From Candidatus Fermentibacterales bacterium (lineage in GTDB: Bacteria; Fermentibacterota; Fermentibacteria; Fermentibacterales; JAFGKQ01), in assembly GCA_016928495.1 (NCBI GenBank), contig JAFGKQ010000124.1:1-10748 (forward strand): a stretch of 10,748 nt of DNA, read 5' to 3'. The notes beneath the pieces are model-generated. The model worked only from the letters and a program-made list of their open reading frames with translations. It was not told where the DNA came from and did no database searches. How positions within the stretch are numbered: position 1 is the stretch's first letter; every line of letters begins with the position of its first letter. A program made the translations under genes and the position numbers. Shown here one piece after another: positions 1-7,212 of this stretch.

Positions 1-331
1 AGTAGGCCAGCATGGCATCCTGGAAGTTGGAGGTGCCGCTTCCGGTGGTCGAACGCTGGCCGAGGAGCAGCGAGGCGTCTCCTATCAGGAGCTGAGCGTC
101 GTCCACCCACCTGCTCTCGGGATAGACAGAGATGACTTTCCCTGCCCCGTAGATGGCGCTGGTCAGCAGCTCGGCCTCCGGGGCGGAGGGATGCTCCGGG
201 TTCTCCCTGGCCAGCTTCCGGGCCTGCTCGTAGCTCGTCCTGGCGTTGTAGAAGGTGTTGTAGTAGGCGCATCCGGCGGCAACGACGCCGCAGACGAGAA
301 GCAGGCAGGCCCAGCGGGACTCAGGTCGCAA
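1..331 (-). CDS. Lipoprotein with TPR/BamD-like N-terminal region (3' end cut by window edge)
   Basis: Only the first 110 residues are in the window; the gene continues past the left edge. A TTG start at 331 follows GGGAGG at 342-337 with a 5-nt spacer and lies in the last codons of pyrC, so translation is probably coupled. The protein opens with a short basic stretch, a hydrophobic segment (about residues 10-19) and a lipobox ending AAGC with Cys21, predicting lipidation by Lgt and cleavage by signal peptidase II. The mature start reads CAYYNTFYNA, as in outer-membrane-associated TPR lipoproteins of FCB-type bacteria. Residues 57-110 look like helical repeats (VISVYPESRWVDDAQLLIG), similar in style to BamD/YfiO-type 'VYPxSxxxDDA' repeats. 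The function of the full protein is not visible; a cell-envelope assembly or scaffolding role is an inference. Lipoprotein assignment is fairly sure, TPR assignment moderate. Confidence 0.75.
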   Translation of the reverse strand, partial: MRPESRWACLLLVCGVVAAGCAYYNTFYNARTSYEQARKLARENPEHPSAPEAELLTSAIYGAGKVISVYPESRWVDDAQLLIGDASLLLGQRSTTGSGTSNFQDAMLAY

Positions 332-1637
332 ACATGCCTCCCAGGTAGGCCGGACGCCCGATCCAGACCCCCTTCACCCTTCCGGTCAACGGACGGTCCA
401 GGAAGGGCGTATTCCTCGACCTGGAGAATGTTCCCACCCTCTCGAGAGTATAGCCCGCCCCGGGATCGAACAGGACTGCCGGGCGGCTCCCGCCGTCGCC
501 CAGGAGACCGGGAAGGGTCAGGCCGAGCACACGTGCCGGCCCGGTGGTGAGCAACGAGATGACGCCGGAAGCGGCAAGCCCCATCTCGCGGCCGAGCACC
601 TCGAGCGTAACGGGCAGCAGAGTCTCGAGTCCGGTGATCCCGAACGACGCCTCTGCGATGGGCTTCCTCTTGGAGCTGTCCGGGTGCGGAGCGTGGTCGC
701 TTGCGACGGCGTCCACGAGCCCCGCCGCAGTCATTCTGGCAAGGCGCTCCCTCTGCTCGGCGGTACGCAGCGGAGGGTTCATCTTGGCCATGGCACCTAC
801 GCGCCGGATCTCCGAATCATCCAGAGCGATGTGGTGGGGAGTGACGTCGCAGCTCACGGGAAGCCCTCCGGCTCTGGCTCCGGCGACCATCTCGACGCTC
901 TCCGGACAGGACAGGTGGGTCAGGTGCAACCTTCCCCCGCCCGCCCGGACCAGCTCCAGGCATCTCTGCACGTCAGCGATCTCCGACCTGCAGGGTATGC
1001 CTCCGACCCCGGACAGCCTGGCTGCACGCCCCTCGTTGACGCAGCCTCCCGCGGAGATCGAGCGAACCTCCGGGTGCTCCATGAGAACCGCGTCGAGCGC
1101 GCCGATGCGCTCGAGCGCCTCGGCAAACAGGGAGTCATCCTCCAGTGGGTCGCCATCATCGGTGAAGGCCCTCGCCCCCGCCTGGTGCAGCTCCTCCAGG
1201 TCGGTCAGCTCGGCACCCCTGCGCCCCCTGGTCAGGCAGGCCGCCACGTTCGCACCGGGGTAGCCCAGGCTCGCGCAGCTCTCCAGGAGCGAGCGCACGA
1301 GATCGGGGGAGTCCAGCGGCGGATCCGTGTTCGGCATCATGCAGAGAGATGTCACGCCTCCCGCCAGGGCGCATCGGAGGCCCGACTCGAGGGTCTCCGC
1401 CCGCCCGGGGCCCGGCACCCTCAGGTGAACGTGCATGTCCAGCAGCCCGGGGAACACCCACAGGTCGCTGCCATCGATCTCGAAGGCTCCCTCCTCCCCG
1501 GGGCCCGGGAAGACGCCTTCGCGGCAGAGGTAGATGTCGCCGTGCAACTCCGATCCGGCGACGGTGTCTATCAGACGGGCCCCGCGGACAAGCCAGGAGC
1601 CCGCCGCGAGTCCCGCCGGAAGGTCTCTGCCGGTCAT
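321..1637 (-). CDS. pyrC: Dihydroorotase, class I (PyrC)
   Basis: This 438-residue cytoplasmic enzyme interconverts N-carbamoyl-L-aspartate and dihydroorotate, the third step of de novo pyrimidine synthesis. It has the amidohydrolase fold. The HxH zinc pair is H69/H71 in DMHVHLR, with R73 and N103 (MPNT) as expected substrate contacts. The bridging aspartate lies in TDDG (D160/D161). Further metal ligands are H188 and H241 (HLTHLS), the catalytic aspartate is D314 in SDHAPH, and VTPHH and MNPPLR are also typical of the family. All key residues of active class I enzymes appear present, so this is not a degenerate pseudo-dihydroorotase. The ATG at 1637 is the first possible start, because the frame contains a stop (the aldolase stop codon) at 1667-1665. 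There is no clear Shine-Dalgarno sequence, so expression probably depends on coupling to the aldolase gene 27 bp upstream. No other pyr gene is nearby. Confidence 0.95.
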   Translation of the reverse strand: MTGRDLPAGLAAGSWLVRGARLIDTVAGSELHGDIYLCREGVFPGPGEEGAFEIDGSDLWVFPGLLDMHVHLRVPGPGRAETLESGLRCALAGGVTSLCMMPNTDPPLDSPDLVRSLLESCASLGYPGANVAACLTRGRRGAELTDLEELHQAGARAFTDDGDPLEDDSLFAEALERIGALDAVLMEHPEVRSISAGGCVNEGRAARLSGVGGIPCRSEIADVQRCLELVRAGGGRLHLTHLSCPESVEMVAGARAGGLPVSCDVTPHHIALDDSEIRRVGAMAKMNPPLRTAEQRERLARMTAAGLVDAVASDHAPHPDSSKRKPIAEASFGITGLETLLPVTLEVLGREMGLAASGVISLLTTGPARVLGLTLPGLLGDGGSRPAVLFDPGAGYTLERVGTFSRSRNTPFLDRPLTGRVKGVWIGRPAYLGGMFAT

Positions 1638-1664
1638 GCCGGAAGCCGGAAGGGCTGGCCGGAA

Positions 1665-2933
1665 TCAGTCAGAGTGGTCCACGCCTTCCCCAGAGACTCC
1701 CCCGGACGTGTGGTCGGGAGCACGCTCCGGACCGTAGTCCTCCCTGTTGCTTACTATCCTGCTCTCGGGCATGGCGTTGTAGTCTCCGCGCTCCACGACC
1801 CGATCGATCACTCGTGAGCCGGTCCCCAGCGAGTGAAAGGCCTCGAAGAACCGCAGGGCCCACGACTTCGTCTCATCGAGGATCCTGTTCCTGTACTCGT
1901 CCGGAAGGCTCATTATCCTGTCGTGGAAGGGCCTGTTGGCCTTCTTGTAGTCTCCCGAGGACCTCGGGTAGCCCTTGGAGTCCGCCCAGGCGACCATCTC
2001 GTTCCAGAGATCGGTCGGGACTCCTCTGTCGGGCCTCTTGACGTAGCTGCCGTTCTCTATGAAGGCGTTTCCACTATCGGGATCGAGGTCCAGCCCGAAC
2101 ACTATGTTCTGCCAGAGAGTGCCGACGTTGCCCTTGTGTATGCCGTAGCTCCCGAAGCGCCCGACCTTGTCCAGCGGCGTCCCGCTGATCCCGTGCTGCG
2201 CTATCACGCATCCGTACTTCGAGATCGCGGCCGAGACCTCTCCCGTCCTGTCGAGGTCGATGCCCTCGGCTTCGCCCAGGGAGCTGTCGTAGGTGCCATG
2301 CTTGGACCCGTTCGATATGGCAAGGAAGTCGGGAAAGATGGCCCAGCTGTTGAGGCCGCCGACGAAGTACTCGGCCTCCTCGACCGTGGTCAGTACCCCT
2401 GCGCCCTTGATCTCCCCTACTTCGACCTCCAGCCCGACGTAGCCCGGGATGTGCATCGCCACGTCTCTGGTGAAGATGAGGTTCTCGTAGTCCGGATTGT
2501 GGGATGCGTCCACCGCGACCGAGGTCCACCCGTTCCGTATGGCCCGGGGAATGGTGCCAAGCGCCTCGTCCCTGTCCTCGGGGCTCTTGATCGCGTAGTG
2601 GTCCATGTGCAGCACGAAGGGGACATGATCGCCGATCTGCTTCGAGTAGGCGGCCGCCACTGCGGGGAGGTTGTCGAAGGTAACGCCCGTGTAGGTCGCC
2701 TCGGATTTCGCCAGCTCGAGCATGACGAAGGAGTCCGCTTCCCTGGCCGCCATCAGAACGCCCAGAGCACTGAGCGGGTTGCGCACGTTGGCCGCCATGG
2801 CTATCGCCCCCCGCTCCCGGGCGACGGCCGCTACGTCGTGACCGCTGACAAGGGCACAGGTGCTCCCGCCCATCGCCAGGCGGACGTTCAGCGGCCTGAG
2901 CGACAGGAAATCCTCGTAGCTAGCGGCATTCAT
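1665..2933 (-). CDS. fba: Class II (zinc-dependent) fructose-bisphosphate/ketose-bisphosphate aldolase, long form
   Basis: The predicted 422-residue protein is a class II aldolase that most likely cleaves or forms fructose 1,6-bisphosphate in glycolysis/gluconeogenesis. Visible family signatures are LHMDHY with the catalytic aspartate D111 and zinc ligand H112, EVEVGEIKGAG (E169-G179), NGSKHGTY with H212, and AQHGISG with H247. The ATG at 2933 is preferred because GGAGG sits at 2943-2939 with a 5-nt spacer. The frame is open upstream to 3041, but that part crosses the divergent promoter region. The protein is longer than the usual 280-360 residues: after the catalytic core it carries about 120 extra residues that include an aromatic helix (SWALRFFEAFHSLG, 357-370). 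The family phosphate-binding loop, NIDTD in well-studied enzymes, reads KGNVGTLWQN (267-276) here, so the exact sugar substrate is uncertain. It is first in an apparent operon with pyrC. Confidence 0.85.
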   Translation of the reverse strand: MNAASYEDFLSLRPLNVRLAMGGSTCALVSGHDVAAVARERGAIAMAANVRNPLSALGVLMAAREADSFVMLELAKSEATYTGVTFDNLPAVAAAYSKQIGDHVPFVLHMDHYAIKSPEDRDEALGTIPRAIRNGWTSVAVDASHNPDYENLIFTRDVAMHIPGYVGLEVEVGEIKGAGVLTTVEEAEYFVGGLNSWAIFPDFLAISNGSKHGTYDSSLGEAEGIDLDRTGEVSAAISKYGCVIAQHGISGTPLDKVGRFGSYGIHKGNVGTLWQNIVFGLDLDPDSGNAFIENGSYVKRPDRGVPTDLWNEMVAWADSKGYPRSSGDYKKANRPFHDRIMSLPDEYRNRILDETKSWALRFFEAFHSLGTGSRVIDRVVERGDYNAMPESRIVSNREDYGPERAPDHTSGGVSGEGVDHSD

Positions 2934-2938
2934 CTGAA

Positions 2939-2943
2939 CCTCC
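2939..2943 (-). promoter_or_regulatory. Shine-Dalgarno sequence deciding the aldolase start
   Basis: GGAGG on the minus strand, 5 nt before the ATG at 2933-2931. It fixes the aldolase start 36 codons downstream of the longest possible reading frame. Confidence 0.8.
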
Positions 2944-2976
2944 AGTCGGTATCGTGGAACCGGCTCCGCCGAGTGC

Positions 2977-3004
2977 TTGACCAGCGGGCGTCGAAGGTTA
3001 ATAT
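2977..3004 (+). promoter_or_regulatory. Putative sigma70-like promoter for the K+ uptake operon
   Basis: TTGACC (2977-2982) and TAATAT (2999-3004) are separated by 16 bp. The -10 is the only AT-rich island in this 108-bp divergent spacer. A start site near 3011 would give a leader of about 30 nt before the ATG at 3042. On the other strand the same island can serve as a weaker -10 for the aldolase operon: TTACCA (3029-3024) and CATATT (3005-3000), 18 bp apart. The two divergent promoters would therefore overlap. A GGAACCGGCTCC near-palindrome lies at 2956-2967. The assignment rests on motif matches only. Confidence 0.45.
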
Positions 3005-3041
3005 GGCCCCATCCGGCATCCTGTGGTAAGGTTTGGTGCAT

Positions 3042-4775
3042 ATGGACCCTGGACTGAGGATGCTGCTCAGGTCCGCTCGGATGGGAGCGGCCGGGCTTGT
3101 AGTGCTCGCGCTGAGGTACGGGCTGCCGCTGCGCTCCGCCGTCGTGGATGTCGTCACCGGCATCGTTGCCGCCTGCTTCCTGCTCTCAGTGATCCTACCG
3201 GACCGCAGCGGGAGGAGCTTCCCGGATCGCATCGGCGAGGACCGCTGGATCTCTCTCTTCTCGTTCCTGTTCCTGGCCTCGGTGGGCGTCTGCATCGCGC
3301 TCGGCCTGTGCGGCGGTCGCTCTCCGAGCCGGGCGCTCTCGCTGGGGATGGCGATAGTGGGGGGATACGTCGCGATCGTCTCCGCCAAGGTGGTCACGGC
3401 CCGGCTCGGCTCGTGGCTGACCTCCAGCGTGAGGCCGCTCCTCATACCCCCTGCCACCTTCCTGTTCGTGATCCTCGCCGGCACACTGATGCTCATGATG
3501 CCTCAGTCGACGCGCGCTCACGTGCCTCCGCTGAACGCTGCATTCACCGCCACTTCCGCCACCTGCGTCACCGGCCTGATAGTCCAGGACACCGGGCAGG
3601 ACTTCACCGGGCTGGGGCAGGCGGCCATCCTGCTCCTGATCCAGGTAGGCGGGCTCGGGCTGATGACCTTCGTCGCCCTCTTCGCCCTGTTCCTGGGTCA
3701 CACTGTCGGGCTCAGGGAGAGCCTCTCCCTCAGCATGGTCATGGACAGCGAGTTCGTTGCGGACCTCAAACGAACGCTCAGCCACATAGTGTTCTGGACA
3801 CTCTCGATAGAGGCCGGCGGCGCACTCCTTCTCTACATGATCTGGCACCCGCTGGGGATGCAGTCGAGCAGCCTCCAGACCGTCTGGCACGCGGTCTTCC
3901 ACAGCGTCTCGGCCTTCTGTAACGCCGGGTTCAGCCTCAACGCGACGAACATGGAGGCCTTCTCCTCCTCTCCGGCGACGTGCGCGATCATGGGCTCCCT
4001 CATCGTGCTGGGCGGCCTCGGGTTCAGCGTGCTGGCAGGCCTCTCGACGGCCTTCATCGGCCGACTGAGGAGGGAAAGGTCCGGCTTCCGGTCGGTCCAC
4101 GCGAGGCTGGTCCTGATAGTCACGGCGGTCCTGCTGGGGGCGACGATGATCCTCTTCCTGGCCTGCGAGTGGAACAACACGCTGGGGGGAATGCCCACCG
4201 GGGACAAGCTCGCCAACACCTTCCTGGAATCCGTCACTCCCAGGACGGCCGGGTTCAACACCGTTCCGACGGCCGAGCTCAGCCCAGCGGTCAGGTGGGG
4301 GTTCACTGCGCTCATGTTCGTCGGCGCCTCTCCCGGCGGTACGGGGGGCGGGGTCAAGACCACAACCGTCGCGCTCCTGCTCCTGACCGCGGCCGCGATG
4401 ATCCGCGGAAGGTCGACGGTGGACCTCTGGGGACGGCGCATAGCCCCGCTGGACATAATGAGAGCTGCCTCGGTGCTCGTTCTGGCCTGCCTGGTCTTCG
4501 CCGGCTCCTTCCTCGCCCTGCTCGTCACCGAGAGAGGCGATCAGGGCTACCCCGACGGACTGGCGCCCTCCGATTACATGTTCGAGTCCATGAGCGCCTT
4601 CGGGACCGTGGGGCTGTCCACCGGGGTGACCGGGACGTTGACCCCGACCGGCAGGATCGCGATCATGCTGACGATGTTCCTGGGGAGGATCGGCCCTCTC
4701 ATGCTGGCCGTGGCCTCGGGCAGGTTCCTGGCCGTGCGATACACCTACCCGCAGGCCAGGGTCACCATAGGATAG
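3042..4775 (+). CDS. ktrB: TrkH/KtrB-family potassium uptake membrane subunit with N-terminal extension
   Basis: This 577-residue integral membrane protein forms the K+ pore of a Ktr/Trk transporter. The four pore loops of the SKT superfamily are recognisable by their filter glycines: CVTGL (175-179), FCNAGF (292-297), PRTAGFN (400-406) and FGTVGLS (520-526). The hallmark GASPGGTGGGVKTTT (428-442) and the C-terminal LGRIGPL are also present. The core begins at about residue 133. Before it lie four additional hydrophobic segments (roughly 14-30, 34-53, 69-90 and 98-120), absent from compact KtrB proteins. I chose the ATG at 3042, with AAGG 10 nt upstream. In-frame GTG (3036) and TTG (3033) starts would add two or three residues and cannot be excluded. 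The regulator gene follows after 10 bp, forming a two-gene operon. Confidence 0.93.
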   Translation: MDPGLRMLLRSARMGAAGLVVLALRYGLPLRSAVVDVVTGIVAACFLLSVILPDRSGRSFPDRIGEDRWISLFSFLFLASVGVCIALGLCGGRSPSRALSLGMAIVGGYVAIVSAKVVTARLGSWLTSSVRPLLIPPATFLFVILAGTLMLMMPQSTRAHVPPLNAAFTATSATCVTGLIVQDTGQDFTGLGQAAILLLIQVGGLGLMTFVALFALFLGHTVGLRESLSLSMVMDSEFVADLKRTLSHIVFWTLSIEAGGALLLYMIWHPLGMQSSSLQTVWHAVFHSVSAFCNAGFSLNATNMEAFSSSPATCAIMGSLIVLGGLGFSVLAGLSTAFIGRLRRERSGFRSVHARLVLIVTAVLLGATMILFLACEWNNTLGGMPTGDKLANTFLESVTPRTAGFNTVPTAELSPAVRWGFTALMFVGASPGGTGGGVKTTTVALLLLTAAAMIRGRSTVDLWGRRIAPLDIMRAASVLVLACLVFAGSFLALLVTERGDQGYPDGLAPSDYMFESMSAFGTVGLSTGVTGTLTPTGRIAIMLTMFLGRIGPLMLAVASGRFLAVRYTYPQARVTIG

Positions 4776-4785
4776 GAGACGACGC

Positions 4786-5481
4786 TTGGCTGCCACCAGT
4801 TCCGGGATCGGCCAGAAGTTCGCGGTCATAGGCCTCGGCTCTTTCGGGTACAGCCTCGCGGTCAGGCTCTCCGAGCTGGGTGCGGAGGTCATGGCCTTCG
4901 ACCGCGAGGAGAAGATGACCAATGAGATCAAGGACAGGGTCGCCCTCGCCGTGGCGATGGACTGCACCGACGCCAGCCTCCTCGAAGCCCAGGGCATCAA
5001 CAACGTCGACCTCGCCATCGTGGCCATCGGAGAGGACTTCGGAGCGAACGTGCTCACGACCAGGATACTGAAGGACATGGGTCTGACGGTCCACAGCAGG
5101 GCAACCACGGAGAGAGAGGAGCGGATCCTCCGCAACATCGGCGCCGACCTCGTCTACAGGCCCGAGCATGCGGAGGGGGAGCGGATCGCGGTCACGCTCA
5201 TAAGGAGGGAGAGCTTCGACAACTACATCCCGCTCTCCGCGGGAATAGACTTCGTCCAGGTGAAGCCGAGGGGAAGCCACCTCGGCAGGACCATTGCCGA
5301 TCTGGACGTGAGGAGAGTCTACGGTGTCAACATCGCCTACATCGGAAGGCTCACGGCGGAGGGCAGGCGAATATACAGGATCCCCACGCCCGAGGACGAG
5401 CTGCAGGCCTCGGATCAGCTCTTCCTGTTCGGAAAGCTGGAGGACATCGAGCGCTTCCTGAGCGCCTCGGACCAGGCCTGA
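4786..5481 (+). CDS. ktrA: KtrA/TrkA-type potassium uptake regulator (RCK_N + RCK_C)
   Basis: This 231-residue cytoplasmic protein should form a ring under the KtrB pore and gate K+ uptake through bound nucleotide. The Rossmann RCK_N domain (about 10-130) has the dinucleotide-binding GLGSFG (16-21) and an acidic residue at the end of the second strand (D39). MDCTDASLL and VAIGEDFGANVL are typical of the family. RCK_N ends with IGADLVYRPE. An RCK_C (TrkA_C) domain follows at about 145-228. The single RCK module makes it KtrA-like rather than the two-module TrkA of enterobacteria. The start is a TTG at 4786, preceded by TAGGAG (4773-4778), a Shine-Dalgarno sequence that includes the stop codon of the pore gene, with a 7-nt spacer. 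This arrangement suggests translational coupling and matched subunit synthesis. Confidence 0.93.
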   Translation: MAATSSGIGQKFAVIGLGSFGYSLAVRLSELGAEVMAFDREEKMTNEIKDRVALAVAMDCTDASLLEAQGINNVDLAIVAIGEDFGANVLTTRILKDMGLTVHSRATTEREERILRNIGADLVYRPEHAEGERIAVTLIRRESFDNYIPLSAGIDFVQVKPRGSHLGRTIADLDVRRVYGVNIAYIGRLTAEGRRIYRIPTPEDELQASDQLFLFGKLEDIERFLSASDQA

Positions 5482-5493
5482 CCTCCGCTGCGC

Positions 5494-6435
5494 CTACTCC
5501 AGGAGCGAGCCAAGCCCGGCGCTGACCAGGGCTATCCTGTTCTCTCTGTTGACCGCGGCGAAGACCTTCACCGCGTTGTCGGGGGATGGGTGGCGTCTGG
5601 TCAGTGACTTGATCAGCACCACGAATATCTTGGCGAGGTTCGCGGTGTCCTCGGGGAGCTCGTTCATGACCAGGCCGTCCCCCGGCTCGTAGCTGATGCT
5701 CCTGATGCAGTCCTCCCGCGCCTGGAGCTTCTCGTACATCGCCTCCGCCAGCTTGTCGCAGGAAGGCCAGGTCGGCCTTATCGCCTCCAGCCAGTCGTTG
5801 AAGGACTGGATCAGGAGGCCGACCTCGGAGATGCCGATGGCCGGCAGCGGCCTGGTGGCTCCGGGATAGAAATCGGCCTCGGCGTCCTTCGAAAGGCCGG
5901 AGCTGAGCATCTTTATCAGGCTGTTGCCGTTCACCACCTGTCCGGCGCCGTAGCCTATCGAGAGCGTTCCCTTGTCCACGGGGACCAGGCATACCTCGCC
6001 GCCGCTTCGAATGGCCAGAAGGCCCGACTCACCGGAGGAGCTCAGGCCTTTCAGGAGCTCCTTGATATCACCCTCGATATGGGACAGGCCCTGGAGCGCC
6101 GGATCCTCCGTCCAGCACCTGAAGAGGTGGGGCAGCAAGCCTTCCTGCACGAACCGGTAGGTGAGGACAAGTTCCCTCTTGTCGGTGGCCAGCCACCTCA
6201 GGAAGGCGCTCAGAGTAGGTCCCCTGTGCCCGACGAGCTGATGCGGCCGACCCCCGTACAGAACGAGGAAAGCAACGGCCTCCTGGTCCGCGTCTATCTG
6301 CCAGTACCCGTCCTCGGCCAGGTCCCTGCTCTCGAGAGCGCCCTTGGACAGCTCCTTCAGGTTCACGAAGCGAAGGGGCACCCTCTCCAGGAAGGTCCTC
6401 TGGTAAGGCAGCCTGGCTCTGGCGATGCTCCTCAT
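5494..6435 (-). CDS. Hypothetical protein with apparent internal duplication, co-translated with lepB
   Basis: I do not recognise this 313-residue protein with confidence. It has no signal peptide or membrane segment and should be cytoplasmic. The ATG at 6435 overlaps the lepB stop as ATGA (4 bp), so it is probably translated by coupling; a longer open frame to 6645 lies inside lepB and is rejected. Two stretches look like copies of one domain. Residues 26-83 begin LKELSKG and end LSAFLRWLATD; residues 124-180 begin IKELLKG and end LIKMLSSG. Each has a glycine-rich turn in the middle (YGGRPHQLVG; GYGAGQVVNG). This layout, particularly the second copy with SGESGLLAI, resembles DUF4388-type modules found in bacterial regulatory proteins, but the similarity is tentative. 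A separate region (about 200-313) contains a tryptophan-rich helix, and the protein ends AGLGSLLE. Any role in secretion is inferred only from its position after lepB. Confidence 0.8.
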   Translation of the reverse strand: MRSIARARLPYQRTFLERVPLRFVNLKELSKGALESRDLAEDGYWQIDADQEAVAFLVLYGGRPHQLVGHRGPTLSAFLRWLATDKRELVLTYRFVQEGLLPHLFRCWTEDPALQGLSHIEGDIKELLKGLSSSGESGLLAIRSGGEVCLVPVDKGTLSIGYGAGQVVNGNSLIKMLSSGLSKDAEADFYPGATRPLPAIGISEVGLLIQSFNDWLEAIRPTWPSCDKLAEAMYEKLQAREDCIRSISYEPGDGLVMNELPEDTANLAKIFVVLIKSLTRRHPSPDNAVKVFAAVNRENRIALVSAGLGSLLE

Positions 6436-7160
6436 CTCAGGACTCTGGCGACCCTGTCCAGCTTCGGCAGGCCCTCGCCCGGCATCCAGGACCAGTAGGT
6501 GACGAGCGCCCTGCCCTTTATCAGGTCGAGAGACAGAGGGCCCCATACCCGGCTGTCGTTGGAATGATCCCTGTTGTCGCCCATCGCGAAGCAGCACCCT
6601 TCGGGCACCACATAGGCGACGTCTCCGCTCTCCAGCATCACGCATCCCCTCGCCAGCTCATCGTACCTCAGCTCCTCCACACGTCCCACGAGGAGCCGAA
6701 GGGATGCCGGCCAGCTGGCATCTATAGGATTGGCCTGCATCCGGTCCTGGAAGCCTGTGGCGTACTCCGAGGGACTCCCGTTGACGTAGAGAGTGTCGTT
6801 CCTGACGAGCACCGTATCGCCGGGCAGGGCGACACATCGTTTTATGAAGTCCCTCTCCAGGTCCACGGGGTAACGGAACACAACAATGTCACCTCTATGC
6901 AGCTCCCCGCAAGCCGGCAGCAGCCTGCCCATGCCCGGCTCTCCCCTGAGACCGCCGGCGGGAGGCGCCAGCACGTCGGCGTAGGGGACTCTCTGGCCGT
7001 AGAGCGCCTTGAGCACGAGGATGTGGTCGCCCACGAGCAGGGTGGACTCCATGCTCGGCGTGGGGATCCTGAAAGCCTCGACGACGTATGGCCTGAGGAA
7101 CCCGAAGAAGATGATCAGGGCCAGTGCGATCTGAAGCAACCAGTGCTTGAGGGCGGCCAA
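6432..7160 (-). CDS. lepB: Signal peptidase I
   Basis: This 242-residue membrane-anchored serine protease removes signal peptides from exported proteins on the outer face of the inner membrane. One N-terminal transmembrane helix (about 7-22) is followed by the S26 boxes: PTPSMESTLLVGD with the nucleophile S36, RDFIKRCVALPGD with the general base K107, and GDNRDHSNDSRVWG (194-207). Both catalytic residues are intact. The C-terminal WSW segment and family length are normal. An insertion of about 35 residues lies between the S36 box and HRGDIVVFRYP, and another at about 135-175. The start is TTG at 7160, chosen because GGGAGG lies at 7171-7166 with a 5-nt spacer. The gene is the first of a two-gene unit with the unknown protein at 5494-6435 and is divergent from mscS. 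Confidence 0.95.
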   Translation of the reverse strand: MAALKHWLLQIALALIIFFGFLRPYVVEAFRIPTPSMESTLLVGDHILVLKALYGQRVPYADVLAPPAGGLRGEPGMGRLLPACGELHRGDIVVFRYPVDLERDFIKRCVALPGDTVLVRNDTLYVNGSPSEYATGFQDRMQANPIDASWPASLRLLVGRVEELRYDELARGCVMLESGDVAYVVPEGCCFAMGDNRDHSNDSRVWGPLSLDLIKGRALVTYWSWMPGEGLPKLDRVARVLR

Positions 7161-7165
7161 GGAAT

Positions 7166-7171
7166 CCTCCC
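7166..7171 (-). promoter_or_regulatory. Shine-Dalgarno sequence deciding the TTG start of lepB
   Basis: GGGAGG on the minus strand, 5 nt before the TTG at 7160-7158. No ATG gives a comparable site, so the TTG start is well supported. Confidence 0.75.
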
Positions 7172-7212
7172 GCGTCAGACAGACTGTATCAATGAGACAA
7201 TAGCCTCGGCTT

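Noticed and set aside
684-1817. A 377-codon plus-strand frame opposite pyrC
   Set aside because: pyrC on the minus strand has all catalytic residues; the plus-strand product has no known motifs.
2956-2967. GGAACCGGCTCC near-palindrome as an operator
   Set aside because: It has a mismatched pair and is short in a GC-rich spacer. It was noted in the promoter entry but is not strong enough as a separate site.
1833-3029. A 398-codon plus-strand frame opposite the aldolase
   Set aside because: The opposite strand encodes a protein with intact aldolase motifs; this frame shows no recognisable domain and no good ribosome-binding site.
3195-5138. A 647-codon open frame antisense to ktrB and ktrA
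   Set aside because: It is a shadow of the two well-supported plus-strand genes in GC-rich DNA. Its translation is low complexity (rich in R, G, E, H, Q) with no family motifs.
6436-6645. N-terminal extension of the unknown protein into lepB
   Set aside because: It would overlap lepB by more than 200 bp and its sequence is arginine/glycine-rich out-of-frame lepB. The ATGA overlap start at 6435 is far more likely.
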